Below, piece by piece: positions 26,020 through 33,889 of a DNA stretch of 64,000 nt. Position 1 is the first letter of the stretch, and every line of letters begins with the position of its first letter. Position numbers and translations under genes: made by a program. Location of the stretch: NCBI RefSeq assembly GCF_023715415.1, contig NZ_JAMBOB010000005.1:431823-495822 (forward strand). The letters are read 5' to 3'. This DNA comes from Neobacillus niacini (GTDB lineage Bacteria; Bacillota; Bacilli; Bacillales; Cytobacillaceae). The notes beneath the pieces were generated by a model, which had not been told where the DNA came from, ran no database searches, and was given only the letters and a program-made list of their open reading frames with translations.

Positions 26020-27810
26020 TTATTGAATATATTTCGCTCTAACTGCTTCGAAGTCCACTGTATTTAAATCATCAACCACTTCAATAATTCCTAGTAATTC
26101 TTGTTCATTCAGGTAGATAGCATATGAACCACTATTACTTATTGTAAATTCAATAGTATTGATTCCCTTTGTCCCGGTAAAATCGGTAACAATTTGCATG
26201 GTTGATGAATTTAGAATCATAAAGTATCCTTCCGCATTATCAAAGTCTGTTAGGTCTAAAGCCATTTTTGTATTGATACCTTTATTAACCACCGTAATAA
26301 GCGGCTCAAACTCATATCCAATTCCCTTTATATTAATTGTCTGCTCATTAGCAGCCACTTCCGCTTTTTTAACTAATCGTTCGGTGGCTACCTTACTAAA
26401 ATCTTTACCGTAGATACTAGGCTTAGCAGGTTCTGCTGGGGGTGCAGTAACAGCAGAATCTAGCCCATCTCCGTCACTGCCTGAAGCCGTGATAGCTTCC
26501 AAATCATCTACAACCTTCATTACTCCACGCTTCATTCCCATCCAGCAGCTAAAATTAAGATCTTCACTCCCTGGTGTAAATTCAATTAGATTATTCCCAC
26601 TTTGGAGCTTCTGTTGAATATTCATACCTGGCACAACAATCGTATTATTACAGCCAGTAATTTCTTCACCATTAATAACCCATTTCAGCGGCATTCCCTT
26701 TTGGACATAAAGTGTTTTTGGTGTATAGCCATAAACATTAGCTGTCATATTTAAAACCTGAACCCCATCCTTAATGGTTGCTTTAATCATATCGGATGAG
26801 GCTGATGTGGCATTTATATCACCGAAAGCTCCCACACTGGACATTAGAGCCATTGGACTGATATTCATGCCTGCTAAGGCAAGCCCTCTGTTACTCATAA
26901 TAAGGCCGAGCATAATAATTAACACACCGCTAAACTTAAGTATTTTTTTTGTGTACCCTTTTGTCAACAACCCTGATAATGCTCCAAATGTCAGCATGAG
27001 CGGAACTGTTCCAATAGAGAACATAAACATCGATAAGGCACCAGCGAAAGCACTGCCTGTACCTAGTGCAAATATTTGCATGGTTTGCAGGGGACCGCAA
27101 GGCATTACTCCATTGAGTAGTCCGACAAAAAATGGTGCTCTTGGTTTACTCATCGCTTTACAAGCCATATTTGGCAATTTTATTTGGTATTTTCTAAAGG
27201 CCTTAAAACCAGCCATATTAAAGCCCATCATAATCATGAAAACACCGGCAAATAACTGCAAGCCAGCTTTAGCAGTTAAAGACAGAGCGAAAACCGATCC
27301 AATAGCACCTATAACCCCGCCAAGTACCGTATAAGCGGCCACTCTTCCAGTGTTATATAAAAGTGCTGGCTTTATTGCATCAAATTTGTTCTTGCTTTCT
27401 TTACCAATACTTTGCGAAAGCATGATTCCACCGCACATACCTACACAATGGATAGAAGTAATCACTCCAACTACAAATAATACTGCATATGAGGCATTAT
27501 TTAATTGTGATTCCATATCGTAATTTCCAGAGTTTATTCCTAGTAACACAACGGCCGCTACGGCAATCATAATGCCAATAAACTTAAAGTCTTTAGGGCT
27601 TTGGGTACTATAACCTACACTTTCAATCGCATTTTTTATTTTTTTTACATCGCAAACATGATTATCATATTCAATTTCCGCAAATTGACTGCTAAAACTA
27701 GCTTTTACATCGAGGACCCCATCTAACTTTTTTACTGTTCTCTCAACACGCTTCTCACAGGATGTACAGGTCATTTCATATACCTTTATACGTTCTTTTA
27801 TTATACTCAT
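26020..27810 (-). CDS. HMA / TauE-SafE (DsbD_2) / cupredoxin fusion membrane protein
   Basis: A 596-residue fusion. Order: N-terminal HMA metal-binding domain with MTCTSC (Cys15, Cys18); one helix; a six-helix TauE/SafE-UreH-like membrane domain with HCVGMCGG (Cys122, Cys126) and GVMPCGPLQ (Cys238); then an extracellular cupredoxin-like domain with ITGCNNT (Cys387) and FSCWMGMKRG (Cys422, Met424/426), a Cys/Cys/Met Cu(I) site instead of the classical two-His site; an Ala/Pro linker; and a second beta-domain without visible ligands. The parts suggest passing Cu(I) from cytosol to an outside acceptor. Start chosen at ATG 27810 (GTAGGGAAC upstream). The function is inferred. Confidence 0.85.
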   Translation of the reverse strand: MSIIKERIKVYEMTCTSCEKRVERTVKKLDGVLDVKASFSSQFAEIEYDNHVCDVKKIKNAIESVGYSTQSPKDFKFIGIMIAVAAVVLLGINSGNYDMESQLNNASYAVLFVVGVITSIHCVGMCGGIMLSQSIGKESKNKFDAIKPALLYNTGRVAAYTVLGGVIGAIGSVFALSLTAKAGLQLFAGVFMIMMGFNMAGFKAFRKYQIKLPNMACKAMSKPRAPFFVGLLNGVMPCGPLQTMQIFALGTGSAFAGALSMFMFSIGTVPLMLTFGALSGLLTKGYTKKILKFSGVLIIMLGLIMSNRGLALAGMNISPMALMSSVGAFGDINATSASSDMIKATIKDGVQVLNMTANVYGYTPKTLYVQKGMPLKWVINGEEITGCNNTIVVPGMNIQQKLQSGNNLIEFTPGSEDLNFSCWMGMKRGVMKVVDDLEAITASGSDGDGLDSAVTAPPAEPAKPSIYGKDFSKVATERLVKKAEVAANEQTINIKGIGYEFEPLITVVNKGINTKMALDLTDFDNAEGYFMILNSSTMQIVTDFTGTKGINTIEFTISNSGSYAIYLNEQELLGIIEVVDDLNTVDFEAVRAKYIQ

Positions 27811-27968
27811 AAAGTTCCCTACCTTTACCAATTAATGAACCAACTAAATAATAGGTAAAGTATAGAGAATTTTTGTGTTGATGATATGAAGAAAGAGAGT
27901 GTGGGAGTGAACAATTTGTAGACAAAAAATATCCAAATTTTGAACTATGTTAATCATTCCTAAATGTT

Positions 27969-27975
27969 CATACTA
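27969..27975 (+). promoter_or_regulatory. Possible sigma-G -10 element of splB
   Basis: CATACTA matches the sigma-G -10 consensus 30 bases before the splB start, and splB is forespore-expressed in B. subtilis. I could not find a clean -35 at the right spacing, so this is tentative. Confidence 0.35.
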
Positions 27976-28004
27976 TAAAAAACAGATTGAAAAGAGGAAC
28001 CAAC

Positions 28005-29030
28005 TTGGAACCATTTATGCCTCAATTAGTTTACTTTGAACCTAGAGCATTGGAATACCCTCTTGGAAGAGAACTAAAAGAAAAATTTGAAAAACTGAAT
28101 CTTGAAATTCGTGAGACTACCTCCCATAATCAAATACGGGATTTACCAGGTGATAATGAACTTCAGAAATACCGGAATGCAAAATCTACCCTTGTGGTCG
28201 GAATTAGAAAGACCTTGAAATTTGACACTTCCAAACCTTCTGCAGAATATGCCATTCCTTTAGCCACTGGCTGCATGGGGCATTGCCATTATTGCTATTT
28301 ACAAACAACACTTGGAAGCAAGCCATATATTAGAACCTATGTAAATCTAGAGGATATTTTTGAACAAGCTCAAAAATATATGGATGAACGTAAGCCAGAG
28401 GTAACTCGATTTGAAGCCGCATGTACCTCGGACATTGTTGGACTAGATCATTTAACACATTCGCTAAAGAAAACAATTGAATTTATTGGACAATCGGAGT
28501 TTGGCTTGCTGAGGTTTGTTACAAAATTCCATCATGTGGATCATCTGCTTGATGCCAAACATAACGGAAGGACAAGATTCCGTTTTAGTGTGAATTCGCG
28601 GTATGTGATAAAGAATTTTGAGCCAGGTACATCTTCCTTTGAAGATCGGTTATCAGCTGCAAGGAAGGTTGCGAAGGCAAATTACCCATTAGGGTTTATT
28701 ATCGCCCCTATATATTTGCATGACGATTGGAAGGAAGGCTATCGTGAATTGTTTGAGAGGTTAAGTGCCGAACTATCAGGAATAGAAATACCAGATTTAA
28801 CCTTTGAACTCATTCAGCATCGCTTTACAAAACCGGCAAAGAATGTAATTGCCAAGAGGTACCCGAAAACCAAGCTTGAAATGGATGAGGAAAAGCGAAA
28901 ATATAAATGGGGGCGCTATGGAATTGGTAAATATGTCTATCCAACAGAAGAAGCGAATGAATTAGAAACCACCATTCGCCAATATATTAATGAATATTTT
29001 CCAAATGCAGTTGTTGAATATTTTACTTAA
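28005..29030 (+). CDS. splB: Spore photoproduct lyase SplB
   Basis: Radical SAM enzyme that reverses the spore photoproduct (5-thyminyl-5,6-dihydrothymine) during germination. The 341-residue protein has the CxxxCxxC cluster motif in GCMGHCHYCYLQ; with the TTG start at 28005 the cysteines are residues 90, 94 and 97, as in the B. subtilis enzyme. The catalytic H-donor cysteine is in FEAACTSDIVG. The TTG is preceded by AAGAGGAACC. No splA regulator gene lies upstream, unlike B. subtilis where splA-splB are an operon. It is the right-hand gene of the accessory island. Confidence 0.95.
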   Translation: MEPFMPQLVYFEPRALEYPLGRELKEKFEKLNLEIRETTSHNQIRDLPGDNELQKYRNAKSTLVVGIRKTLKFDTSKPSAEYAIPLATGCMGHCHYCYLQTTLGSKPYIRTYVNLEDIFEQAQKYMDERKPEVTRFEAACTSDIVGLDHLTHSLKKTIEFIGQSEFGLLRFVTKFHHVDHLLDAKHNGRTRFRFSVNSRYVIKNFEPGTSSFEDRLSAARKVAKANYPLGFIIAPIYLHDDWKEGYRELFERLSAELSGIEIPDLTFELIQHRFTKPAKNVIAKRYPKTKLEMDEEKRKYKWGRYGIGKYVYPTEEANELETTIRQYINEYFPNAVVEYFT

Positions 29031-29118
29031 AAAAATTATTTTTTTACTTGTACACCGTACTATTTCATGGTTCTCCTGCTTAAAAATGTAACAATGAGTT
29101 ACCTTAGGAGTGGCTGCC

Positions 29119-30003
29119 ATGAAAATAGACGGTGTTTTTTCTGGAGGAGGAATAAAAGGGTTTGCCCTTATTGGGGCCATTCAAGAAATTGAAAATAGAG
29201 GTTTCCGATTCGAAAGAGTTGCAGGGACCAGTGCAGGGTCAATTGTTGCCGCATTTATTGCAGCTGGTTATGGTAGTAGTGAAATGGAGCAACTTCTTGA
29301 TGAATTGGATTTAACAAATTTTCTTGATGCTCGTAAAATGATTATACCTTTTCCACTGGCTAAATGGTTGTTTGTTTATTGGAAGTTGGGATTATATAAA
29401 GGCAATGAATTAGAAAAATGGATCGAAGAAAAATTAGCCGCAAAAGGCATAAGAACCTTTTCAGACTTACCTCCTCAAAACTTAAGGATTGTTGCCTCAG
29501 ACCTTTCTAACGGCAGGTTGCTTGTATTGCCAGATGATTTGGTGAAATATGGTATTGCTCCTGGATCCTTCTCCATTGCAAAAGCTGTAAGAATGAGCTG
29601 CAGTATCCCATATTTTTTTGAACCTGTGAAAATGAAATCGATGGATGGGGTAAATGTTATAGTGGATGGCGGGGTATTAAGCAATTTCCCGATGTGGCTC
29701 TTTGACAGAGAAAATCTTCAAAAAGTAAGACCAGTCATTGGAATTAAATTAAGTGCAAATGAGTATGAGCATGAAAAGCATCAAATCAAGAATGCGGTTC
29801 AATTATTTGGTGCTTTATTTGAAACGATGAAGGATGCGCATGATTCACGTTATATTTCAAGAAAGCATGAAAAGAATATCATTTTTATCCCTACTGAAGG
29901 TGCGTTGACAATGGAGTTCCATTTGACAGAGGAAAAGAAACAAGAGCTTTTTCAATTGGGTCGAAATTCCGCACAAAATTTTTTTAAGACTTGGTGTTAT
30001 TAA
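29119..30003 (+). CDS. yqhO: Patatin-like phospholipase YqhO
   Basis: Patatin/RssA-type serine hydrolase of 294 residues. It has the oxyanion-hole glycine motif FSGGGIKGFAL, the nucleophile elbow GTSAGS and the catalytic-dyad motif VDGGV, so it should be an active lipid acyl hydrolase. No signal peptide is seen. The ATG at 29119 has TAGGAG about 10 bases upstream. In B. subtilis yqhO follows mntR; here mntR is absent and splB precedes it. It converges on yqhP with a shared terminator. Confidence 0.9.
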   Translation: MKIDGVFSGGGIKGFALIGAIQEIENRGFRFERVAGTSAGSIVAAFIAAGYGSSEMEQLLDELDLTNFLDARKMIIPFPLAKWLFVYWKLGLYKGNELEKWIEEKLAAKGIRTFSDLPPQNLRIVASDLSNGRLLVLPDDLVKYGIAPGSFSIAKAVRMSCSIPYFFEPVKMKSMDGVNVIVDGGVLSNFPMWLFDRENLQKVRPVIGIKLSANEYEHEKHQIKNAVQLFGALFETMKDAHDSRYISRKHEKNIIFIPTEGALTMEFHLTEEKKQELFQLGRNSAQNFFKTWCY

Positions 30004-30031
30004 AGGTTTGTATTTCCATAAATAAAATAGA

Positions 30032-30066
30032 AAAAATCGAGCGCTTATAAAGACGCTCGATTTTTC
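30032..30066. terminator. Shared terminator of yqhO and yqhP, overlapping the yqhP stop
   Basis: 12-bp stem AAAAATCGAGCG (30032-30043) / CGCTCGATTTTT (30054-30065). The last codons and stop of yqhP (30045-30062) lie inside the hairpin. Confidence 0.88.
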
Positions 30067-30437
30067 TTTTTGCCTTTTTTACCATCGATAACTGTTAAGT
30101 GAACAGGGGATTTCTTTTTAGTCATTTTACTTCTCTTTAAAGAAGTTAGTGAACCAAAAGATGTACCTTTTGTAGATTGTTCGCCGCCTTTAGTTTGTAG
30201 CCTTTTTTTCGATTTCTTAGCTGCTTTGATAAAGGCCTGCTGCTCTTTATTCCTTGGATTCGACCTGCGAATTAGTCTGAAAACAAAATAAATGACTAAA
30301 CCAACCAATGCGAACACTACGATATTCTTAAGAAAACCAATAGGATCACTTGTAAATGATGCAACAATGCCAATTATTCCTAAAACAATAACACTACCAA
30401 CCAAAGGAACGGAAATCCGATTTTTCAAGAAAGCCAC
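30045..30437 (-). CDS. yqhP: YqhP / SA1362 family membrane protein
   Basis: 130-residue protein with two hydrophobic helices in the N-terminal half (VPLVGSVIVLGIIGIVASF and IVVFALVGLVIYFVF) and a very basic C-terminal tail rich in Lys, Arg and Ser. The length, topology and place beside yqhO match the SA1362/YqhP family of unknown function. On the minus strand the start has GGGAGGTGG upstream. The C-terminal codons are embedded in the shared terminator hairpin. Confidence 0.85.
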   Translation of the reverse strand: MAFLKNRISVPLVGSVIVLGIIGIVASFTSDPIGFLKNIVVFALVGLVIYFVFRLIRRSNPRNKEQQAFIKAAKKSKKRLQTKGGEQSTKGTSFGSLTSLKRSKMTKKKSPVHLTVIDGKKGKKKNRASL

Positions 30438-30768
30438 CTCCCTAACAGCATCTTAATCATTTTCTTAATTTTTTAAACTCATAAATAATAATGTTTTTAA
30501 TATTTTATTCAGCTTATTGCTGTAATATAAACACTCTTCAACTAGTTCTTTCGTATTGCATGCAAAAGATAGAAAGGTTTAAATTGTAGGATGTAAAAAA
30601 TTGTTTGTACTTACTATTTAATTCTACTTCATATATGAAAAAACCTCTAGGATGACATAATATTTCCAATTAAAAATTTTATTCTATGCAAGGGATTAAC
30701 GTGGGTAGGGCATAATAATGCTGATTACATATTGGGCAAGTCAATAATTTTACTGGAGGAATTTATAT
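30438..30768. other. AT-rich intergenic gap where yqhQ is missing
   Basis: A 331-bp region between yqhP and yqhR. In B. subtilis yqhQ lies here. I see no open frame with a ribosome binding site, no RNA signature and no remnant that I can translate into YqhQ-like sequence; only the yqhR ribosome binding site (GGAGGA) at its right end. Confidence 0.5.
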
Positions 30769-31266
30769 ATGGGTAAAAGTCCTGAAAAATCAAAATATCC
30801 AAAACCTATGTCTTTTGTTACTGTCGTATTTTGGACAGGATTATTTGGAGGTCTATTTTGGGGGACTGTTGGTTTTTTTGCATACTACTTCAATTTCACT
30901 GAAATTCGTCCTAATATCATACTAGGTCCATGGGCATTAGGGGAATGGAAAAATGAGTGGCTGGGGACTGTCATTTCAATTATATTACTTGGGATTTTAT
31001 CGGTTGGTGGTGCTTTTGTATATTCGATTGCACTAAAAAAATTCAACGGTATATGGTTGGGATTAGGCTATGGTATAGCACTATTCTTGATTGTGTACTT
31101 AGTATTGAATCCCGTTTTTTCAGAAATGAAGCCATTTTTAGAATTAAGTCGTAATACCGTCATTACTTCAATTTGTTTATATTTGGTTTATGGCCTATTT
31201 ATTGGTTATTCCATAAATTATGAGTATGAAAATAATCATATGGAAGAAAATGAGACAGCCTCTTAA
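30769..31266 (+). CDS. yqhR: YqhR family membrane protein
   Basis: 165-residue integral membrane protein with four hydrophobic segments (starting MSFVTVVFWTGLFGGLFWG) and a short acidic C-terminal tail. It matches the YqhR family by topology, the FGGLFWGTVGFFAYYFNFTE-type first helix and its place between yqhP and yqhT. The function is unknown. The start is preceded by GGAGGA. In B. subtilis aroQ follows yqhR; here the next gene is the Xaa-Pro peptidase. Confidence 0.85.
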   Translation: MGKSPEKSKYPKPMSFVTVVFWTGLFGGLFWGTVGFFAYYFNFTEIRPNIILGPWALGEWKNEWLGTVISIILLGILSVGGAFVYSIALKKFNGIWLGLGYGIALFLIVYLVLNPVFSEMKPFLELSRNTVITSICLYLVYGLFIGYSINYEYENNHMEENETAS

Positions 31267-31367
31267 AGCTTTATTAGTCTTTATGGACTGAGATGTGTTA
31301 AAATATTTTTGATATTATGGAATAAGGCAATTTTACTGCTGGATTACATATGGGAGAGTGGGAGAAG

Positions 31368-32429
31368 ATGGGAAAGATAGATAAATTAAGATCAAGTTTT
31401 TCTACATATGGAATTGATGGTTTCCTAATTACAAGTCAATTTAACCGTCGCTATATGACAAACTTTACTGGTTCGGCTGGGGCAGTTCTCATAAGTGCTG
31501 ATAAGGCACAATTTATTACGGACTTCCGTTATGTTGAGCAAGCTTCCAACGAATGCGAAGGTTATGAAGTTGTTAAAATGACCGGTACACTTGTTGAAGA
31601 GGTTGCTAAACAAGCAAAAAAACTTGGGATAAAAAAACTTGGGTTTGAAGAGGATCATCTAACATTTGCTACTTATAAAGCTTATGAAAAAGAAGTGGAA
31701 GCAGAACTTGTTCCTGTTTCAGGTGTAATTGAAAAGTTACGCTTGATTAAGACAGAAGCAGAGATTAAGATATTAAAGGTAGCAGCGGATATTGCCGACG
31801 CTGCATTTAAGCATATTTTGGATGTTATTCGTCCAGGAAAAACGGAGCTGGATGTGTCCAATGAGTTAGAGTTCTTTATGAGAAAAGCAGGAGCAACATC
31901 TTCTTCTTTCGATATTATTGTTGCATCAGGGAATCGTTCAGCTCTCCCACATGGAGTTGCAAGTGACAAAGTCATTGAAAAAGGAGATTTTGTAACCTTA
32001 GACTTTGGTGCCTATTATAACGGTTATGTTTCAGATATAACAAGAACAGTATCAGTAGGAGAACCTGAAGCAAAACTGAAGGAGATTTACGAAATTGTTC
32101 TTGAAGCACAGCTAAGAGGAATGGCTGGAATAAAACCTGGAATGACCGGTAAAGAGGCAGATGCACTTACAAGGGATTACATAACGGAAAAAGGTTATGG
32201 AGAGTACTTTGGGCATTCAACAGGTCACGGTATTGGTCTTGAAGTCCATGAAGGTCCAACGCTTTCTATGCGTTCAGATATGGTTTTAGAACCAGGCATG
32301 ATTGTTACGGTTGAACCAGGTATCTACATACCAGGCCTTGGCGGGGTTCGGATTGAGGATGATACTCTCATTTCGAAAGACCATAACGAAGCTTTTACTC
32401 ATTCCACAAAAGAACTTATTATTTTGTAA
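31368..32429 (+). CDS. yqhT: M24 family Xaa-Pro aminopeptidase/dipeptidase YqhT
   Basis: Cytosolic metallopeptidase of 353 residues that removes residues ahead of proline. An N-terminal creatinase-type domain (1-125) is followed by a pita-bread domain with the dinuclear metal ligands: Asp in FVTLDFGA and YVSDITRTV, His in [15 protein letters not shown], Glu in [11 protein letters not shown] and Glu in GVRIEDDT. The ATG at 31368 is preceded by GTGGGAG; an earlier ATG at 31350 would place the start within the leader. It is directly upstream of efp, as in B. subtilis. Confidence 0.93.
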   Translation: MGKIDKLRSSFSTYGIDGFLITSQFNRRYMTNFTGSAGAVLISADKAQFITDFRYVEQASNECEGYEVVKMTGTLVEEVAKQAKKLGIKKLGFEEDHLTFATYKAYEKEVEAELVPVSGVIEKLRLIKTEAEIKILKVAADIADAAFKHILDVIRPGKTELDVSNELEFFMRKAGATSSSFDIIVASGNRSALPHGVASDKVIEKGDFVTLDFGAYYNGYVSDITRTVSVGEPEAKLKEIYEIVLEAQLRGMAGIKPGMTGKEADALTRDYITEKGYGEYFGHSTGHGIGLEVHEGPTLSMRSDMVLEPGMIVTVEPGIYIPGLGGVRIEDDTLISKDHNEAFTHSTKELIIL

Positions 32430-32449
32430 TAGACATAGGAGGATATAAT

Positions 32450-33010
32450 ATGAGTATTTCTGTTAATGATTTTAAAACTGGTCTCACCATTGAAGTGGAT
32501 GGCGGACTATGGCGCGTACTTGATTTCCAACATGTAAAACCAGGTAAAGGTGCGGCATTTGTTCGTTCTAAGCTTCGTAACCTGCGTAATGGAGCAATTC
32601 AAGAAAAAACATTCCGTGCTGGTGAAAAAGTTGAAAAAGCACAAATTGATAATCGTAAAATGCAATATCTATATGCAAGTGGTGATCAGCATATCTTTAT
32701 GGATATGGAATCATACGAGCAGGTTGAGCTGCCAGCAAACAATATCGAATATGAATTAAAGTTTTTAAAAGAGAATATGGAAGTACACATCATGATGTTT
32801 AACTATGAAACACTTGGTGTAGAGCTGCCTAATACAGTTGTTCTAGAAGTTGCTGAAACAGAGCCAGGTATCAAAGGTGATACTTCTTCAGGTGGAACCA
32901 AATCTGCAACTCTTGAAACAGGACTTACCGTTCAAGTTCCTTTCTTCGTTAATCAAGGTGATAAATTAATTATCAACACTACAGAATCATCCTATGTTTC
33001 TCGTGCATAA
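32450..33010 (+). CDS. efp: Elongation factor P
   Basis: Translation factor that rescues ribosomes stalled at polyproline. 186 residues in three beta-domains: the KOW-like N-domain with the modified-residue loop [12 protein letters not shown] (the Lys of PGKG is the modified position), then OB domains ending in [25 protein letters not shown] precedes the ATG 20 bases after yqhT, so the two are an operon. A terminator and then a GC-rich repeat follow. Confidence 0.97.
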   Translation: MSISVNDFKTGLTIEVDGGLWRVLDFQHVKPGKGAAFVRSKLRNLRNGAIQEKTFRAGEKVEKAQIDNRKMQYLYASGDQHIFMDMESYEQVELPANNIEYELKFLKENMEVHIMMFNYETLGVELPNTVVLEVAETEPGIKGDTSSGGTKSATLETGLTVQVPFFVNQGDKLIINTTESSYVSRA

Positions 33011-33021
33011 TTAACTCAAAG

Positions 33022-33058
33022 AACTAAGACCGAAATACCCGGGTCTTAGTTTTTTTAT
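33022..33058 (+). terminator. Terminator of efp
   Basis: 10-bp stem AACTAAGACC (33022-33031) / GGTCTTAGTT (33042-33051) followed by a T run. Confidence 0.9.
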
Positions 33059-33060
33059 TT

Positions 33061-33289
33061 AGGCTGTGTTAAATTAGGCTGTTGATTTGCGCTCCACTAA
33101 GGAATGCTTCCGGGAATAATCACCACAGGGACAGGCGGTCTTTGCCTGTCACGAGGGCGCTATGCTTTCCGCGGGCTCGCCCGTGAGCCTCCTCACAGCT
33201 TCGCTCCTGCGGGGTCTCACTCAGCTCGTGCATCCCGCAGGAGTCAAGCGCCCTTCCGCTCCAATCAACAATTTCCATTAACACAGCCT
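33061..33289. repeat. GC-rich MITE-like element with terminal inverted repeats
   Basis: A 229-bp element, far richer in G+C than its surroundings. Its ends are perfect 12-bp inverted repeats, AGGCTGTGTTAA (33061-33072) and TTAACACAGCCT (33278-33289), with a second inverted pair inside (TGTTGATT 33080-33087 / AATCAACA 33263-33270) and further nested palindromes (AGGGCGCT / AGCGCCCT). It has no credible coding capacity. Similar structured repeats are dispersed in many Bacillaceae genomes. It lies right at the junction between efp and the cytochrome block. Confidence 0.8.
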
Positions 33290-33429
33290 TTGTTTATAAT
33301 GAAAGGTTTATTACTTTCTCTATTGTGAAAACTTCACTAAATAGTAATAATTAGTTTCTATTATGGTGAATAGTTTTTGCTAAAATTAAGTAGAATCGAA
33401 AACATATAAACAAAAGGGGTGACACAACA

Positions 33430-33879
33430 ATGAAAAAAATTCTCTCTCTCTTGTTTCTCTGTATGGCTATCGGTCTACTAGTAGCAGCCTGCGGTAACTC
33501 CAAAGAGACGAATGTGACATTAGATAAGAAACATTTACCATTACCAGATTATGTTTTAAACTCTTCTGATTTAGTTCAGGAAACATATGCTATGGTATCG
33601 AACTACCCAGAAGTAGTAGCAGGTGTTCCTTGTTATTGCGGCTGTTATGCGCAAGATGGGCATGAAAGTAACCTGGATTGCTATATTGATTCATTTGGAG
33701 AAGACAATGCCGTTACCGGCTGGGACTCAATGAGTATATCCTGAGACGTCTGTATAGATATCGCCCGGGAGGCGGTAGAAATGCATTTAGACGGTAAAAG
33801 CCCTAAGAAAATATATGACCTAATCACTACAAAGTATCAAGATTTTGGGGAGCCTACTCCGACGCCAGAACCTAAGTAA
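33430..33879 (+). CDS. PCYCGC-motif lipoprotein with in-frame UGA: candidate selenoprotein (UxxC)
   Basis: A 149-codon frame with one internal TGA (33742-33744, codon 105). Before it: lipoprotein signal with lipobox VAAC (Cys21), the PCYCGC signature (67-72) and a further Cys84. After it the same frame continues DVCIDIAREAVEMHL and ends PTPTPEPK. Family members, as I recall them, have a CxxC at this point (a CGVCLEIA-type motif) and a PTPTP tail, so the UGA replaces the first cysteine, giving U-D-V-C. A bSECIS-like hairpin lies 21 nt downstream. If UGA is not recoded, the product stops after 104 residues and the gene is broken. The extracellular, lipid-anchored protein probably has a thiol/selenol redox or metal-binding role; the true function is unknown. 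The ribosome binding site is AAAGGGGTG. Confidence 0.75.
33745..33777 (+). promoter_or_regulatory. Candidate bacterial SECIS element
   Basis: Stem TATCGCC (33759-33765) pairs with GGCGGTA (33771-33777), seven pairs including one U-G, around loop CGGGA. The loop begins 21 nt after the UGA and has G in its second position. Both agree with the bacterial SECIS pattern (apical loop about 16-37 nt after UGA, G among the first two loop bases). The hairpin is coding sequence, as bacterial SECIS elements are. Confidence 0.65.
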
Positions 33880-33889
33880 GGGATAACCT

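Noticed and set aside
26159..27334. Long plus-strand frames opposite the copper fusion gene
   Set aside because: They are antisense shadows of a gene with clear domains and have no ribosome binding sites or recognisable products.
33104..33328. Open frame of 74 codons inside the GC-rich repeat
   Set aside because: It lies in a palindromic element, has no ribosome binding site, and its composition follows the repeat and not coding use.
33430..33744. Reading the PCYCGC gene as a complete 104-residue protein ending at TGA
   Set aside because: The frame continues with family-like sequence including the second Cys of the CxxC and the PTPTP tail, so TGA is either recoded or a nonsense mutation, not the natural end.
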